41,529 bases of DNA from Methylococcaceae bacterium (GTDB taxonomy: Bacteria > Pseudomonadota > Gammaproteobacteria > Methylococcales > Methylomonadaceae): positions 1 through 41,529 of the forward strand of contig JAJRDU010000274.1 in the NCBI GenBank assembly GCA_028748685.1. The letters run 5' to 3'. The position numbers and the translations under genes were made by a program. Of this stretch, positions 16,006-27,723 are shown piece after piece. Within the stretch, counting starts at the first letter, position 1. Each line of letters begins with the position of its first letter. Below the pieces are notes generated by a model. That model ran no database searches and had not been told where the DNA came from. It saw nothing but the letters and a program-made list of their open reading frames with translations.

Positions 16006-17490
16006 ATGGACTATTCTATAGAAAGCTTATCCTTAGACAAACTGCAAAGCGACTGTCTGCTGGTCGGGATCTACGAAAACCAGCAACTCAGCCCCGCTGC
16101 GACGACTCTGGATGGGCTGTGCGATGGTCTGTTGAGTAAGTTTATCGCCCGTGGCGACATCAAGGGGAAAAATGCCGAAACCCTGCTGATCAATAACGTT
16201 CCCCGTGCCGGCATCGAACGCATCGTGGTGGTTGGCTTTGGCGAGCGCGGCAAGCTGACTCGCAAACTGTACCGCAAGGCCTTGGCGGCGGCGATTAAGA
16301 CCGTCAAGGACAGCAAGGTTAAAGCGGCGACCTGCGCATTGCTCGATATCGAAGTGGAAAAGGCGGATATTTCTTGGCAGACCCGCCAGATTGTCGAGGT
16401 GTTTAACGAAGGCCTATATCAATACTGCGCCACTAAAAAAGTTGACGATAAATTTCCGTTACAGCAACTGCGCATCGCCGTTACCGACTCCCTCAAGCAA
16501 CAGGCCGAAACTGGTTTGCAACAAGGCGTGGCGATTGCCCAAGGCGTGGATCTGACCAAACAACTGGCCGACTTGCCTGGCAATATCTGCACACCCAGCT
16601 ACTTGGCTGAACAGGCGCTGATCTTGGCCGGACAACACGAAAAATTGGACTGCGAAATTCTCGAAGAAAGCGACATGGAAGCCTTGGGCATGGGGGCGTT
16701 GTTGTCGGTATCGCGCGGTAGCCGTCAGCCGGCCAAACTGATCAGTCTCAATTATCAGGGCGGCGATGCCAATGCTAGACCCATCGTATTGATTGGCAAG
16801 GGCCTGACCTTCGATGCCGGCGGTATCTCGCTGAAGCCCGGCCAAGGCATGGACGAAATGAAATACGACATGTGCGGCGGCGCCAGCGTATTGGGGATTT
16901 TGCGGGCCGCAACACTGTTGAATCTGAGGCTGAACATCGTCGGCCTGATTCCTTCTTCCGAGAACCTCCCGGACGGCAATGCCAACAAACCCGGCGACAT
17001 CCTGACCAGCATGTCCGGCAAGACCATCGAAGTTCTCAATACCGATGCCGAGGGGCGTCTGATCCTTTGTGACACCCTGACCTATGCGAAAAAATTCAAT
17101 CCGGAAGTGGTGATCGATCTGGCTACGCTAACCGGCGCCTGCATCGTCGCCTTGGGCCGGGTCCCCAGTGGCTTGTTCGGTAACGACGACAAACTCTGCG
17201 ACGACCTGCTCGGCGCCAGCGAAGCCGCTTGCGACTTGGTTTGGCGCATGCCGGTCTGGGAGGAATATCAGGAGTTGTTGAAGTCCAACTTCGCCGACCT
17301 CGCCAACATCGGCGGACCCGACGGAGGCAGCATCACCGCAGCTTGCTTCCTGTCGCGCTTCGCCGAGGATTTTCGCTGGGCGCATATCGACATCGCCGGC
17401 ACCGCCTGGCGCACCGGCGCCAACAAGGGCGCGACTGGCCGGCCCGTGCCTCTGGTCAGCCAGTATCTGCTGAATCGCGTATCGGCATGA
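16006..17490 (+). CDS. pepA: Leucyl aminopeptidase (PepA)
   Basis: PepA is a cytoplasmic M17-family metallopeptidase that removes N-terminal residues from peptides; in E. coli it also binds DNA and takes part in site-specific recombination and carAB control. The 494-aa protein has a smaller N-terminal domain (~1-165) and the catalytic domain with [19 protein letters not shown] (Lys265, Asp270), [12 protein letters not shown], the signature [12 protein letters not shown] (Asp347, Glu349) and [13 protein letters not shown]. The track ORF starts at 15568, antisense to lptF; the ATG at 16006 gives the normal N terminus [13 protein letters not shown]. It is followed 120 bp later by holC, a common pairing. 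Confidence 0.95.
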   Translation: MDYSIESLSLDKLQSDCLLVGIYENQQLSPAATTLDGLCDGLLSKFIARGDIKGKNAETLLINNVPRAGIERIVVVGFGERGKLTRKLYRKALAAAIKTVKDSKVKAATCALLDIEVEKADISWQTRQIVEVFNEGLYQYCATKKVDDKFPLQQLRIAVTDSLKQQAETGLQQGVAIAQGVDLTKQLADLPGNICTPSYLAEQALILAGQHEKLDCEILEESDMEALGMGALLSVSRGSRQPAKLISLNYQGGDANARPIVLIGKGLTFDAGGISLKPGQGMDEMKYDMCGGASVLGILRAATLLNLRLNIVGLIPSSENLPDGNANKPGDILTSMSGKTIEVLNTDAEGRLILCDTLTYAKKFNPEVVIDLATLTGACIVALGRVPSGLFGNDDKLCDDLLGASEAACDLVWRMPVWEEYQELLKSNFADLANIGGPDGGSITAACFLSRFAEDFRWAHIDIAGTAWRTGANKGATGRPVPLVSQYLLNRVSA

Positions 17491-17539
17491 CCATGATGCG
17501 AACATCGGTGGAGATTGTTCTAAATTGAAGTTTCGTACC

Positions 17540-17614
17540 ATGGAAGTCATCTCTGCCGGTGGCCGCGTTATCCGTTTTTGCGGTAAGGTTAAAAATCCGC
17601 AAAAACCGGCATGA
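17540..17614 (+). other. Possible short leader ORF and hairpin before holC
   Basis: ATG at 17540 (or TTG at 17526) opens a frame of 24 (or 29) residues, MEVISAGGRVIRFCGKVKNPQKPA, whose TGA overlaps the holC ATG (ATGA). The same stretch holds an inverted repeat GTTTTTGCGG / CCGCAAAAAC (17574-17583 and 17597-17606) just before the holC start. holC lacks a visible Shine-Dalgarno sequence, so coupling through this frame is possible but unproved. Confidence 0.3.
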
Positions 17615-18039
17615 CGGAAGTAAGCTTTTACGTGCTGGGCTCGCATTCTCAGCAGGAGCGCCTGGACTTTGCCTGTAGGCTGATTGAAAAAATCTATCGT
17701 AGCGGTCAAAACTGTTATGTGCTGACCGACTCCCAGGAACAGGCCGCCAGTATCGACAAACTGCTCTGGACTTTTCGGGCCGGCAGTTTCGTTCCGCATC
17801 AGATTTACAACGGCATCGTTCCCGAGTTGAAACAAACCATCCTGATCGGCGGCAATGACATCCCGGAAAGCCGGCAAAACGTGATCGTCAACCTATCCGA
17901 TAACGTGCCGGCCGTTACCGAGCATACCGAACGCATCCTGGAAATCCTCGACAACAGCGAAACCTGCAAGCAGGCCGGGCGCCAGCGTTACCGCCATTAC
18001 CAGCAGCTCGGATTGGCGATAGCCACGCATAAGATGTAG
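17611..18039 (+). CDS. holC: DNA polymerase III chi subunit (HolC)
   Basis: The chi subunit sits in the clamp-loader complex and links it to single-strand-binding protein at the replication fork. The 142-aa product has the family N terminus (VSFYVLGSHSQQERLDFACRLIEKIYRSGQNCYVLTDS), the FRAGSFVPH motif and the VIVNLSDNVP segment, and ends in the basic helix RQRYRHYQQLGL. The length is normal. It follows pepA as in many gammaproteobacteria, and its stop is two bases from the stop of the converging Uma2 gene, so no room is left for a separate terminator. valS, often next to holC, is not here. Confidence 0.93.
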   Translation: MTEVSFYVLGSHSQQERLDFACRLIEKIYRSGQNCYVLTDSQEQAASIDKLLWTFRAGSFVPHQIYNGIVPELKQTILIGGNDIPESRQNVIVNLSDNVPAVTEHTERILEILDNSETCKQAGRQRYRHYQQLGLAIATHKM

Positions 18040-18041
18040 CC

Positions 18042-18644
18042 TCAGCCTAGTTGTTGATCAGCTTGTTGTTTCTGCTGCAAAAACGCCAGTACATCCTCAT
18101 TATTGACCTGATAGTAAATGTCTTCGACGGCAACCGTGATGTCCAAGGACCGGAAGTTAATCTTGTCGCCCAGGTAGTAATAAAACGATTGCCAGCTATC
18201 TCGGCGGCTGAAGACCTGAATTTCACCCTTGTCCTGCTCGATCAGCAGATATTCTTCCAGCGTGGGAATGGCTTGGCAACGCAGGCGTTTGGCACTTTGA
18301 TCGAACTTGCGAGTGGTTTTGGACAACACTTCGACGATGATGACCGGCGATGTTTTGTAGTAATCGTTTTCGTTGTCCTCGCCGCAGACCACCATCGCAT
18401 CGGGATAGAAAAAGTCATCGGCCACTCGAAGTTTCATGTCGGCCATAAAAGTCCTGCACGGTTTGCCTTTCAGGCAATTTCTGAGTTCGCTGAAAATATT
18501 GCCTGCCAGCAGATTATGGTTTTCGCTGGCGCCGGTCATCGCATAAGCTTCGCCGTCTATCAGCTGATGCTTGATCTCGGATGCCAGCTCCCCTTGTAAA
18601 TATTCTTCCGGATTGATGTGACGATGGGCGTGTTGTAATGCCAT
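18042..18644 (-). CDS. Uma2 family (DUF820) putative endonuclease-fold protein
   Basis: Uma2 proteins have a PD-(D/E)XK nuclease-like fold. They are abundant in cyanobacteria and some environmental proteobacteria and have no settled function. The 200-aa protein shows the family pattern: INPEEYLQGELASEIKHQLIDGEAYAMTGAS near the N terminus, MADMKLRVADDFFYPDAMVVCG with the conserved PD, and SPVIIVEVLSKTTRKFDQSAKRLRCQAIPTLEEYLLIEQ with the conserved acidic and basic residues. It may be co-transcribed with the HD-GYP gene, which ends 50 bp upstream on the same strand. Many Uma2 genes travel singly, so a shared pathway is not implied. Confidence 0.88.
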   Translation of the reverse strand: MALQHAHRHINPEEYLQGELASEIKHQLIDGEAYAMTGASENHNLLAGNIFSELRNCLKGKPCRTFMADMKLRVADDFFYPDAMVVCGEDNENDYYKTSPVIIVEVLSKTTRKFDQSAKRLRCQAIPTLEEYLLIEQDKGEIQVFSRRDSWQSFYYYLGDKINFRSLDITVAVEDIYYQVNNEDVLAFLQQKQQADQQLG

Positions 18645-18694
18645 GGTTATCTCGACCTTTAATGTTGTTTGAACAAGGACAATAATTGAAGACT

Positions 18695-19834
18695 TTATTC
18701 GATTTTGGTTTCGGTGGCCGGCTCGACCGTGTCCTTGTAAAGTCTAGCCGTTGTATCGAAAGCGTCAGTGATAGCCAAAAAGGCATCGATCACGTCGGGA
18801 TCGAATTGGGTACCCCGGCCTTCCTTTATCAGACGGACGGCTTCTTCATGAGAATATGCCTCTTTGTAGACACGCTTGGTAATCAAGGCATCGTAGACGT
18901 CGGCAACCGCCATCAAGCGCGCACTGACAGGAATAGCGTCTCCCGAAAGTCCTTGAGGATAGCCGGAGCCATCCCATTTTTCATGATGGCAATAAGCGAT
19001 CTCTATGGCGTAATTCAAAAATGAACGGTCGCTGTCGCCAAAATCCCGCGCCGCCGACAAGATGGCGGACCTTCCGACCTCGCAGTGCCGTTTCATAATT
19101 TTCCACTCGTCAGTACTGAATTTTCCAGGTTTGAGCAGTATCGCATCGGGAATGGCAACCTTGCCGATGTCGTGCAGGGGGGCGGTCTTGAATAACAGCT
19201 CGACAGTGGTATCGGTGAAGGGGTAACGAGGATTGGATCGCAACTGTTGGGCCAATAGTCGTATGTAATTTTGGGTACGACGAATATGGTTGCCGGTTTC
19301 ATTATCCCTGACTTCAGCCAATGCGCAAAATGCAGTGATGATGGAGCTTTGTGCGGCAATGAGCTGCCGATTTTTCCGTTCAACCTCTTCAGTTCGCTCG
19401 GCCACCAAGAACTCGAGGTTTTCGTTATGGCGTTTAAGCTCGCGTTTGGCCTTGGCCAGCATCAGATGATTCCGGACTCGCGCCAACACAACGGGCGGGG
19501 AAGCCGGTTTATGAATGAAATCCTCGGCGCCCAGCGAAAGACCGTATTCCTCGTCGACAGCACTGTCCAAGCTGGTCAGGAAAATCACCGGTATATCGCG
19601 AGTAACCGGGTCGGATTTAAGATGCTTGCAAACCTCGAAACCGTCTATGCCGGGCATCACCACATCCAGCAACACCAAATCCGGCGAATTGCGGGCGATC
19701 AGAGTCAATGCTTCGGTCCCATTGCAGGCAAAACTTGTGCTGTATCCCTTGCCCAGTATGTTGCTCAACACCTCGATATTACCGAGGGAATCGTCAACGA
19801 TCAGTATTCCGGGGCGGTTATCTTGGTTATTCAT
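18695..19834 (-). CDS. Two-component response regulator with HD-GYP domain
   Basis: The 379-aa protein joins a receiver domain (residues ~8-122, phospho-acceptor Asp57 in LVLLDVVMPG, Lys109 in IHKP) through a coiled-coil linker (~125-165) to an HD-GYP phosphodiesterase domain. All signature residues are present: HDIGK (His221, Asp222), HHEKWDGSGYP (283-293) and the following RLMAVADVYDAL. Active HD-GYP enzymes hydrolyse cyclic-di-GMP, so phosphorylation is expected to tune that messenger, and through it motility or biofilm. It overlaps the hybrid kinase stop by four bases; the kinase is therefore its likely phosphate donor. The start ATG at 19834 is the overlapping one. Confidence 0.95.
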   Translation of the reverse strand: MNNQDNRPGILIVDDSLGNIEVLSNILGKGYSTSFACNGTEALTLIARNSPDLVLLDVVMPGIDGFEVCKHLKSDPVTRDIPVIFLTSLDSAVDEEYGLSLGAEDFIHKPASPPVVLARVRNHLMLAKAKRELKRHNENLEFLVAERTEEVERKNRQLIAAQSSIITAFCALAEVRDNETGNHIRRTQNYIRLLAQQLRSNPRYPFTDTTVELLFKTAPLHDIGKVAIPDAILLKPGKFSTDEWKIMKRHCEVGRSAILSAARDFGDSDRSFLNYAIEIAYCHHEKWDGSGYPQGLSGDAIPVSARLMAVADVYDALITKRVYKEAYSHEEAVRLIKEGRGTQFDPDVIDAFLAITDAFDTTARLYKDTVEPATETKIE

Positions 19835-22800
19835 GGTTCTTTCCAGTTATGCCGGTCTAAGAGCTTTTCCAATGCGATCAGCGCCACATCGTAGCGTAAT
19901 TGTTTTATTGCTAGCGCTATGTCCGTAAATTCCAGAGCCAGGGATTGGTCTTTTATCGTGCCGTCAAGATCCTCAACCGAATATCGGGCATCCAGATTCC
20001 TGGTCTTCAATTGCTGCCTTAACGCATTGAGACGAACTATAAGATCGGCCGTTTCAAGCGGCTCTTTCGTTACCTCGGGCGTGATGGTTTGAACATCGCC
20101 GATATTTTCTCCCAGATTGTGCAATAAAAGGAGTATGGCTTCGCACGCCCGAGCAAGGGCTTCCGTATGCACCTTCAAACCTTCCCTTTCGCCGGCTTTG
20201 ATCATATGGCAAAGCCGGTCGGCCGGCGATTTGACCGTTTCGAAGCCCAAGTTGCCGGCTTCACCTTTCAGGCCGTGGGCGACGAAAAACAGCCGTTCGG
20301 GATTGTCGTCGACATTCAGTTGGCGCAGTAGCGTCGCGGTCTCACCATGCTGCTCGGCGAAGGCAAGCAACAAGCGCCGATAAAGGGCGACGTTGCCTCC
20401 CAATCTTGCCAATCCCGCACGCACCGACACGCCGGGGAGCCGGTTCTCGAGCTCGGCCAATGCCTTGGCATCCGGACAGGTTTCGGCTGGCTCTTCGGAT
20501 ATTGCCGCATCGGTTTTGGGTGCTATCCATTTCGCTAGAGTCTCGGCCAATTCTTGGGGTTCGACAGGCTTGGCGATGTGGTCGTTCATGCCGGCGGCGG
20601 CACAAGCTTCCCGGTCCTGAGCCATCGCCGCCGCCGTCATCGCGATGATGGGTAGTTCCTGGCCAATTTCCGACTGGCGTATCTTGCGGGTGGCTTCCAA
20701 TCCATCCATCACCGGCATATGCAGGTCCATCAACACCGCGTCGAAGCCGGCTTTCCTCAGCCATTCCAAGGCCTCCTGGCCATTGTTGGCAACCGTGACT
20801 TCCAGACCGCCTTTTACGAGAAACTCCCGCGCCACCTGTTGATTGAGTTCATTGTCTTCCACCAGCAAAATACGCGCTCCGCGGATGGCCGCGAGAGTCT
20901 TTCGCGTGGCTTTAAATTCATCGGGCACGGGAATAAGCGGGGAGACTTCGTTTTGTTGTAGTTGGATCAATGTATTGAATAGACTGGACGGTGTGATTGG
21001 CTTGGTGATGATCGCATCCACTCTAATGTTGCCGGCCGCCTTAGCCAGCTCTTCCCGGCCATAGGCCGTGACCATGATGGACACCGGCGGCCGGCTGACA
21101 TGCTCTTCCTTTGCTATGGTCTTGGCAAGCTCCAGGCCACTCATGCCCGGCATTCTCCAGTCCAACAACAACAGCTCGAAGGGTTTGCCGCTGGTTTCTG
21201 ATTCGGTGAACAAGCGCAAGCCCTCTTGGCCCGAAAGGGCCGTGACCACCTCGAAATGCCAACTTTCCAAAATGGTGCGAAGAATGACCAGCGAGGTTTC
21301 CTGATCATCGACGACCAGGGTTCTCATGGTCCTTAAATCCTGCAAACCCCGCCCTTTTGCAAACTTGGCCAAAATTGGTCTTGGAGGTAGGTCTAGGGGT
21401 ATTGTAAAGGCAAAGGTACTGCCGCATTCCGGTTCGCTTTCCAGGGACATTTCTCCGCCCATTATTTCCACCAGGCGTTTACAGATCGTTAGCCCCAAAC
21501 CGGTACCGCCGAATTTGCGGGTGACACTGGCGTCGGCTTGCACGAAAGGCTGAAACAGGCGGCTGGCTTGGTCTGGGGTAATGCCGATGCCGGTATCTCG
21601 CACCGCAAAACGCAGGCGTATCGCTTCGTTCGTCCTTTCCAACACTTGAACACGGAGATGAACCTCGCCATGCAGGGTAAATTTAATGGCGTTGCCCACC
21701 AGATTATTGATGATCTGGCTGAGACGGAGCGGATCGCCGAGCAATTGATCGGGCACATCCGGCGCCATGTCGATGAACAGTTCCAGGCCTTTTTCATCGG
21801 CACGAATAGAGAATAAGTCGGCCGTTGAGCGTAGAATTTCTTCCAGGCTAAACTCGATCGTTTCAATATCGACACGCCCGGCTTCGATCTTCGAGTAATC
21901 GAGAATATCATTCAGAATGCCTAGCAAGGCTCGGGACGAACTTAATACCTTGCTTAAATAATCATGTTGTTTTTCATCCAGCGGGGTATCCAGCGCCAAC
22001 TGGCTCAGGCCGATGATGGCGTTCATCGGCGTTCGAATTTCGTGGCTCATGTTGGCGAGAAAGTCGGATTTTGCCTGGTTCGCGTCATCCGCTAGCTTCC
22101 TGGCCGCCTCCAGTTCCGCCGTTCGCGCGTTAACCAGGCGTTCGAGGTGATCTTTATAGTGCTCCAACTCCTCTTCGCTGCGCTTGCGTTCGGTTATATC
22201 CATTCGGATGCCGAGGACGCGGGTAACCATGCCATCTTCGCCGACTCGGACACAGAATGCCTTGACCGCCAGCCACCGGTACGTGCCGTCTGCATGGCGC
22301 ATCCGGGCTTCATAGCTATAGGCATTCGCCTGTTTTGCCAGTACGGCGCCGATTTTTTCGGCGACGTCCGCGCGGTCATCCGGATGAAGCCGCTCCAGCC
22401 ATTCGTCACGGTCGCCTTGACCGGATTTGGGTGGATAGCCCAGCATGGTGTAATAAATTGGCGACACCTCGAAGCTATCATTCTTGACATCCCAATCGAA
22501 GACGCCGATTTGCGCCGCTTCCAGCGTCATTCGCAAGCGCTCTTCCGATGTTCGCAGTTGCTCTTCCACGCGCTTGCGTTCGGTAATCTCTAACGTAAAA
22601 CCGTTGATCTGGCCGGTTTGTTCATTCAAATAGCCGGACATCGAGAACCATTTGACTTGCCCGTTGATGGGCGCCGCTTGTGCTTCAAATCCACGTACCT
22701 CTTTATCTTCCCGAATCAACCGATTAAATAACTTCAATTGATCGAGATCGGCCCACCGCGTCTCGGCCAGCGAATAACGTTGCAGAAAGCTATCGACGGA

Positions 22801-23901
22801 GTCGCATTCGAATTGGCGGGCTAAAGTGAGATTCAAAAAGCTGAAATGTCCTTCAAAATCCCGTTGAAAAATGCCTATAGGTGCGTTTTCGATGATGTAG
22901 CGGTACTTTCGTTCGTTGGCTTGCCACCGAAATATGCTGTATCGGGCCACCAGCGCCAGCGCCAGCGATGCAAGCGCGATGACCAGTCCGGCGATGGCGT
23001 ACCAGAGTAGATGTTTCCACCATTCGGCCAGATAATCCTGTTCGGCGATGGCGGCCAACACATACAGCGGGTACTCGCCGACCCGGCGAAAGCTGTAGAG
23101 CCGCTTGATACCGTCAGCCGGGCTGACCTCTATATAAACACCGTGTTCTATTCCTTGAGAAAGGAATCCGGCAACCGGATGATTGGGCACGGGCACGCCC
23201 AGATTGGTTTCCAATTTCGGGTGGCGCGCCAGAAGCCGCATCCGATCGTCGCGCAGTAAAACCGCGCCGTGTTCGCCAAGGTTCAGTGTCGCGTAAAATT
23301 TTTCGAACGAACTCAGTTGGACAATGACATTAATGTAGCCGGCGAAACCGCCATCGATGGAATCGATTCGCCGGGTAAGAGAGATATGCCAGATGCCCAA
23401 TGTGCGCGAGATCTCGGGGGGGGAAATGTGTAATCCGATATCGCGATTATCCCGATGTAGCTGAAAGCTCTCCTTATCGGCGATATTCATGGGGGGCTGA
23501 GCGTCAATGGAACTGTATATACAATCCCCGGCCGCATTAAATATTTGTATCCCATCTATTCCAATAACCGCCGCTTGGTGAATGTTATCGGCCTTTTCCT
23601 TGAGTAAGGCCTGCAAGGAATTGGTTCCACCGGAAATATCGAACTGACTGGCGCGCATGTCGTCAGGGCGGATATGACTTTGAATATCTTTCAGAATCAG
23701 GTCGATTTTCTGAATAGTGGCCAGCGCATGTCCTTCCAGGACCAGGGAAATATTCTCCGTTTCGATGCGGGCGTGTTCGATGCGGCTAGTGCGTTCTTGC
23801 AGCAGATTCAAGCCCATCAGCGTAGCGAAGCCCAGGACTCCGACCAAGCTGGCAGCGATCACCAAATCAAAAGAGGATGCTTTTGAAAAACGTTGCCTCA
23901 T
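19831..23901 (-). CDS. Hybrid sensor histidine kinase (Cache-like, PAS-PAS, HisKA, HATPase, REC-REC, HPt)
   Basis: This 1356-aa membrane protein holds a whole phosphorelay. In order: a first membrane helix (~12-32), a periplasmic Cache/PDC-type sensor (~40-290), a second helix (~300-325), two PAS domains (~330-445 and ~455-575, each ending in an ITERKR phrase), a HisKA dimerisation domain with His620 in [12 protein letters not shown], and an ATPase domain with [16 protein letters not shown] and [10 protein letters not shown]. Two receivers follow (Asp914 in [10 protein letters not shown] and Asp1059 in [13 protein letters not shown]), then an HPt domain with His1209 in [10 protein letters not shown]. 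All phospho-transfer residues are present. The ligand cannot be inferred. It overlaps the HD-GYP regulator by four bases, its likely output. Confidence 0.96.
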   Translation of the reverse strand: MRQRFSKASSFDLVIAASLVGVLGFATLMGLNLLQERTSRIEHARIETENISLVLEGHALATIQKIDLILKDIQSHIRPDDMRASQFDISGGTNSLQALLKEKADNIHQAAVIGIDGIQIFNAAGDCIYSSIDAQPPMNIADKESFQLHRDNRDIGLHISPPEISRTLGIWHISLTRRIDSIDGGFAGYINVIVQLSSFEKFYATLNLGEHGAVLLRDDRMRLLARHPKLETNLGVPVPNHPVAGFLSQGIEHGVYIEVSPADGIKRLYSFRRVGEYPLYVLAAIAEQDYLAEWWKHLLWYAIAGLVIALASLALALVARYSIFRWQANERKYRYIIENAPIGIFQRDFEGHFSFLNLTLARQFECDSVDSFLQRYSLAETRWADLDQLKLFNRLIREDKEVRGFEAQAAPINGQVKWFSMSGYLNEQTGQINGFTLEITERKRVEEQLRTSEERLRMTLEAAQIGVFDWDVKNDSFEVSPIYYTMLGYPPKSGQGDRDEWLERLHPDDRADVAEKIGAVLAKQANAYSYEARMRHADGTYRWLAVKAFCVRVGEDGMVTRVLGIRMDITERKRSEEELEHYKDHLERLVNARTAELEAARKLADDANQAKSDFLANMSHEIRTPMNAIIGLSQLALDTPLDEKQHDYLSKVLSSSRALLGILNDILDYSKIEAGRVDIETIEFSLEEILRSTADLFSIRADEKGLELFIDMAPDVPDQLLGDPLRLSQIINNLVGNAIKFTLHGEVHLRVQVLERTNEAIRLRFAVRDTGIGITPDQASRLFQPFVQADASVTRKFGGTGLGLTICKRLVEIMGGEMSLESEPECGSTFAFTIPLDLPPRPILAKFAKGRGLQDLRTMRTLVVDDQETSLVILRTILESWHFEVVTALSGQEGLRLFTESETSGKPFELLLLDWRMPGMSGLELAKTIAKEEHVSRPPVSIMVTAYGREELAKAAGNIRVDAIITKPITPSSLFNTLIQLQQNEVSPLIPVPDEFKATRKTLAAIRGARILLVEDNELNQQVAREFLVKGGLEVTVANNGQEALEWLRKAGFDAVLMDLHMPVMDGLEATRKIRQSEIGQELPIIAMTAAAMAQDREACAAAGMNDHIAKPVEPQELAETLAKWIAPKTDAAISEEPAETCPDAKALAELENRLPGVSVRAGLARLGGNVALYRRLLLAFAEQHGETATLLRQLNVDDNPERLFFVAHGLKGEAGNLGFETVKSPADRLCHMIKAGEREGLKVHTEALARACEAILLLLHNLGENIGDVQTITPEVTKEPLETADLIVRLNALRQQLKTRNLDARYSVEDLDGTIKDQSLALEFTDIALAIKQLRYDVALIALEKLLDRHNWKEP

Positions 23902-23987
23902 GAGTCCCCCTCCTAGTGATCAATTAGCCGATTTCCTAGTCAAATTTAGCTCAGCATGAGCCAATGTGCGGGATATTTTTAATTGAT

Positions 23988-24845
23988 CTAATCCTTTTTA
24001 TGTGATGCGTCCTGCATCTCCAAAGCAGCCTGATACAGCAGCTTCTTGCGTTGCCCGGTGATTTCCACCGCCAACGCCACGGCGGTCTTGATCGAGCATT
24101 CTTTTAGCAAAAGTTTGAGTATGCGTAACTGCTCGTCGCTGAGCCCATCGCCTTCGTCTTCAGCCTCGTGGCCGGCGACGATGACTACAAACTCGCCCTT
24201 GCGCATGTTCTCGTCAGTCTTGACCAACTCGGCGACGCGGGCCAATTGGTCCCTGACGATGGTTTCGTGCAGCTTGGTGATTTCGCGAGCGACACAGACT
24301 TCATGAGCGGCGGGAAAAATTTCCAGCATGTCTTCCAGAGCCGCCTGGATACGATGGCTGGATTCGTAAAAGGCCCAGGTGGTGGCATCCTTGAGTTTAT
24401 CCTGGAAAAAATTCTTGCGCGCCGACGAAGTGCGCGGCGGGAAGCCTTCGAAAGTGAAGCGGGTAATCGGCAGGCCTGACGCCGACAGCGCGGCGATCAA
24501 CGCGCAGGCGCCGGGTATCGGCGACACCTCCATGCCTTCCTGTTTGGCCAGTTTAACCAGCGGCAGGCCGGGGTCGCTGAGCAGCGGTGTACCGGCATCG
24601 GATACCAGCGCGATGGACTGGCCTTCCCTGATTTTGTCCACCAGGCCTTGCGAGGCCTTGTCTTCGTTGTGCTGATGCAGGGAAATCAGCGGCCGGTTGA
24701 TGCCGTAGTGTTGCAGCAGCATTTTGACGTGGCGGGTGTCCTCGGCGGCGATCAAATCCACTTGCTTAAGCACTTCGACGGCTCGAAAGCTGAAATCGGC
24801 CAGATTACCTATTGGCGTGGCAACCACGTATAATTTCCCGCTCAT
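23988..24845 (-). CDS. rsmI: 16S rRNA (cytidine(1402)-2'-O)-methyltransferase (RsmI)
   Basis: RsmI methylates the ribose of C1402 in the decoding centre of 16S rRNA. The 285-aa protein has the tetrapyrrole-methylase-like fold with the family signature LYVVATPIGNLADFSFRAVEVL at the N terminus, AAEDTRHVKMLLQHYGI, LVSDAGTPLLSDPG and the ITRFTFEGFPPR loop. The C-terminal domain ends with LKLLLKECSIKTAVALAVEITGQRKKLLYQAALEM. It lies divergent to lpoA with only 23 bp between the start codons, an arrangement known from many gammaproteobacteria, so the promoters must overlap the opposite gene. Confidence 0.96.
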   Translation of the reverse strand: MSGKLYVVATPIGNLADFSFRAVEVLKQVDLIAAEDTRHVKMLLQHYGINRPLISLHQHNEDKASQGLVDKIREGQSIALVSDAGTPLLSDPGLPLVKLAKQEGMEVSPIPGACALIAALSASGLPITRFTFEGFPPRTSSARKNFFQDKLKDATTWAFYESSHRIQAALEDMLEIFPAAHEVCVAREITKLHETIVRDQLARVAELVKTDENMRKGEFVVIVAGHEAEDEGDGLSDEQLRILKLLLKECSIKTAVALAVEITGQRKKLLYQAALEMQDASHKKD

Positions 24846-24868
24846 CGCTTTTTGTGTCCTCCGCTACT

Positions 24869-26686
24869 ATGACTGATTCAAGATTCGCCGGCATTATGCC
24901 CCGTCACCGCCCGCTTTGCTGGATTTTCGGCATGCTGTTGCTGGCATCTTGCAGCAGCGAACCCGTGAAAAACCAGGCGCATCTCGAAACGCGGCCGCAG
25001 TCCAAGCCGCAACGGCCAAAACGGGCCGCCGCACCGGTCAAAAGCTACGGTTTGGCCGATAATCAGGCCTCCCAACATTTGCTGAATGCCGATACCTTGA
25101 TTCAATCCGGCAACAGTCCCGCCGCCCAGAAAGAACTGGATCTGATTAAGCAGGCCGATTTATCCGCCGAACAGCGCAGCAAATTGAGTCTGCTGGAAGC
25201 GCAAATGGCTTTGAACATGGGCGATGCCGAACAGGCCTTGAACAAGCTGCAAATCACCAGACCGAAGTTGCTGGCTACCCCCGATCAGATCAGTTTTTAC
25301 CAGTCGCTGGCGTTTGCGCACTCGCTGATGGGCAACGTGCTGCCCGGTGTCAGCGCCCGGATCAAGTTGGGTAGCCTGCTGCAGAGCCCCAAACAACAAC
25401 AGGAAAACATCGTCACGATTCTGGACTTGCTCAGCGTGTTACCGATGGAGACCTTGGATGCGCAGCCGGCCATCGCGGACGAACTAAGCGGCTGGATGGC
25501 CTTAGCCAAGGTGCTCAAACAGCGCAATCAGGCCGGTTTTGACGTCGGCGAAGAAATCCGGCAGTGGCGACAAGTATTTCCCAATCATCCCGCCAATGCC
25601 GAATTCTTGCAGGCTTATCTGGCAACGCCGCAACCGGCTTCGCAGCCGATGGCCGCCGAGCAGGCGCCGGGCCAGCCGGCTGATACCGGCGCAATGATAG
25701 CGGTGTTGCTGCCTGCCTCTGGTTCATACGCCCAAGCGGGCAAAGCGATTAAGGAAGGGCTCTCGGTCGCGCATCGCCTGGCCGCCAGCGCCGCGCCGCA
25801 ATCCGCCTTGAAATTCTACGACACCGAGGAAACCGACATCACCTCCCTGTATAACAAGGCCGTTGCCGAGGGCGCCAAGCAAGTGATCGGACCCTTACTC
25901 AAGGAACAGATCGAAACCCTGGCGCTCAATGCCGAGCTGACGGTTCCGGTTCTGGCCTTGAACCATGTCGAGCATCTAAGCAAAACCAATCTCTATCAGT
26001 TCGGTTTAAGCCCGGTAGACGAGGCTGAGCAGTTGGCCTTGAAAGCCCGCCGCGACGGCCGCCAAAGCGCCGTGCTGCTAGTGCCCGACAACTCGTATGG
26101 TCAGCGCATCGGCCAATACCTGGCTTCTGCCTGGCAAAGCCAGGGTGGCATCATTGCCGGCATGCAAAGCTATGATCCGAAGCAGCATAACATTGCCAGC
26201 CAGCTGAATACCTTGCTCGCGACCGATCCGAGAGTTCAAAATCAGCCGCAAACGATCTTGCTCAGCGCTAGTCCCGAGATTGGCCGCGAACTGGCGCCAC
26301 AACTCAAATATCATCAAGGCGGCGATCTTGCGGTTTATGCAATGCCGAATATTTATAGCGGCCGGCAGAACCCCATTAAGGACACCGAACTGGGCGCGAT
26401 CAATTTTTGCGACATTCCCTGGCTGTTTGCGGATGCCTACAGCGGGCCGCTCAGCCAATCCGCGCTGCAATCGACCTGGCAAGCATTGCCCGACAGCGCG
26501 ACCCGGCTGGTGGCCTTGGGCGTCGATGCCTACAACCTGCTCGGTCAGTTGCATCAGCTGGCGACGACACCCTATGCCGGCGCCACCGGCCGTTTATCGC
26601 TGAACGGCGAAAATCAAATTACCCGAAAATTGGTTTGCGCCCAGTTTAAAGCTGGCATGCCGGTGTCGACTGGCTACGTTGAGTAA
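24869..26686 (+). CDS. lpoA: Penicillin-binding protein activator lipoprotein LpoA
   Basis: LpoA is an outer-membrane lipoprotein that reaches through the peptidoglycan to stimulate the synthase PBP1A. The protein has a lipoprotein signal ending LLLASC, an N-terminal TPR-like helical domain (~60-270) and a C-terminal periplasmic-binding-protein-like domain (IAVLLPASGSYAQAGKAIKEGL to the end). With the ATG at 24869 the lipid Cys is residue 28 and the protein 605 aa; the ATG at 24896 (MPRHRPLCWIFGML) is an equally possible start, giving Cys19. The track start at 24812 lies inside rsmI. A proline- and alanine-rich linker (TPQPASQPMAAEQAPGQPA) joins the two domains. yraN and diaA follow closely. 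Confidence 0.92.
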   Translation: MTDSRFAGIMPRHRPLCWIFGMLLLASCSSEPVKNQAHLETRPQSKPQRPKRAAAPVKSYGLADNQASQHLLNADTLIQSGNSPAAQKELDLIKQADLSAEQRSKLSLLEAQMALNMGDAEQALNKLQITRPKLLATPDQISFYQSLAFAHSLMGNVLPGVSARIKLGSLLQSPKQQQENIVTILDLLSVLPMETLDAQPAIADELSGWMALAKVLKQRNQAGFDVGEEIRQWRQVFPNHPANAEFLQAYLATPQPASQPMAAEQAPGQPADTGAMIAVLLPASGSYAQAGKAIKEGLSVAHRLAASAAPQSALKFYDTEETDITSLYNKAVAEGAKQVIGPLLKEQIETLALNAELTVPVLALNHVEHLSKTNLYQFGLSPVDEAEQLALKARRDGRQSAVLLVPDNSYGQRIGQYLASAWQSQGGIIAGMQSYDPKQHNIASQLNTLLATDPRVQNQPQTILLSASPEIGRELAPQLKYHQGGDLAVYAMPNIYSGRQNPIKDTELGAINFCDIPWLFADAYSGPLSQSALQSTWQALPDSATRLVALGVDAYNLLGQLHQLATTPYAGATGRLSLNGENQITRKLVCAQFKAGMPVSTGYVE

Positions 26687-26691
26687 AGCCG

Positions 26692-27650
<959 letters not shown>

Positions 27651-27723
27651 GGGCTTCGCTTTTGTTCAGCACTTCCTGCGGACTGGGTAGGACATACCGT
27701 TAAGTGAAGGAAACTCTGAATAA

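Noticed and set aside
17128-17877. 249-aa minus-strand ORF across pepA and holC
   Set aside because: Antisense shadow of two well-supported genes.
26078-26554. 158-aa minus-strand ORF within lpoA
   Set aside because: Shadow of lpoA; no independent support.
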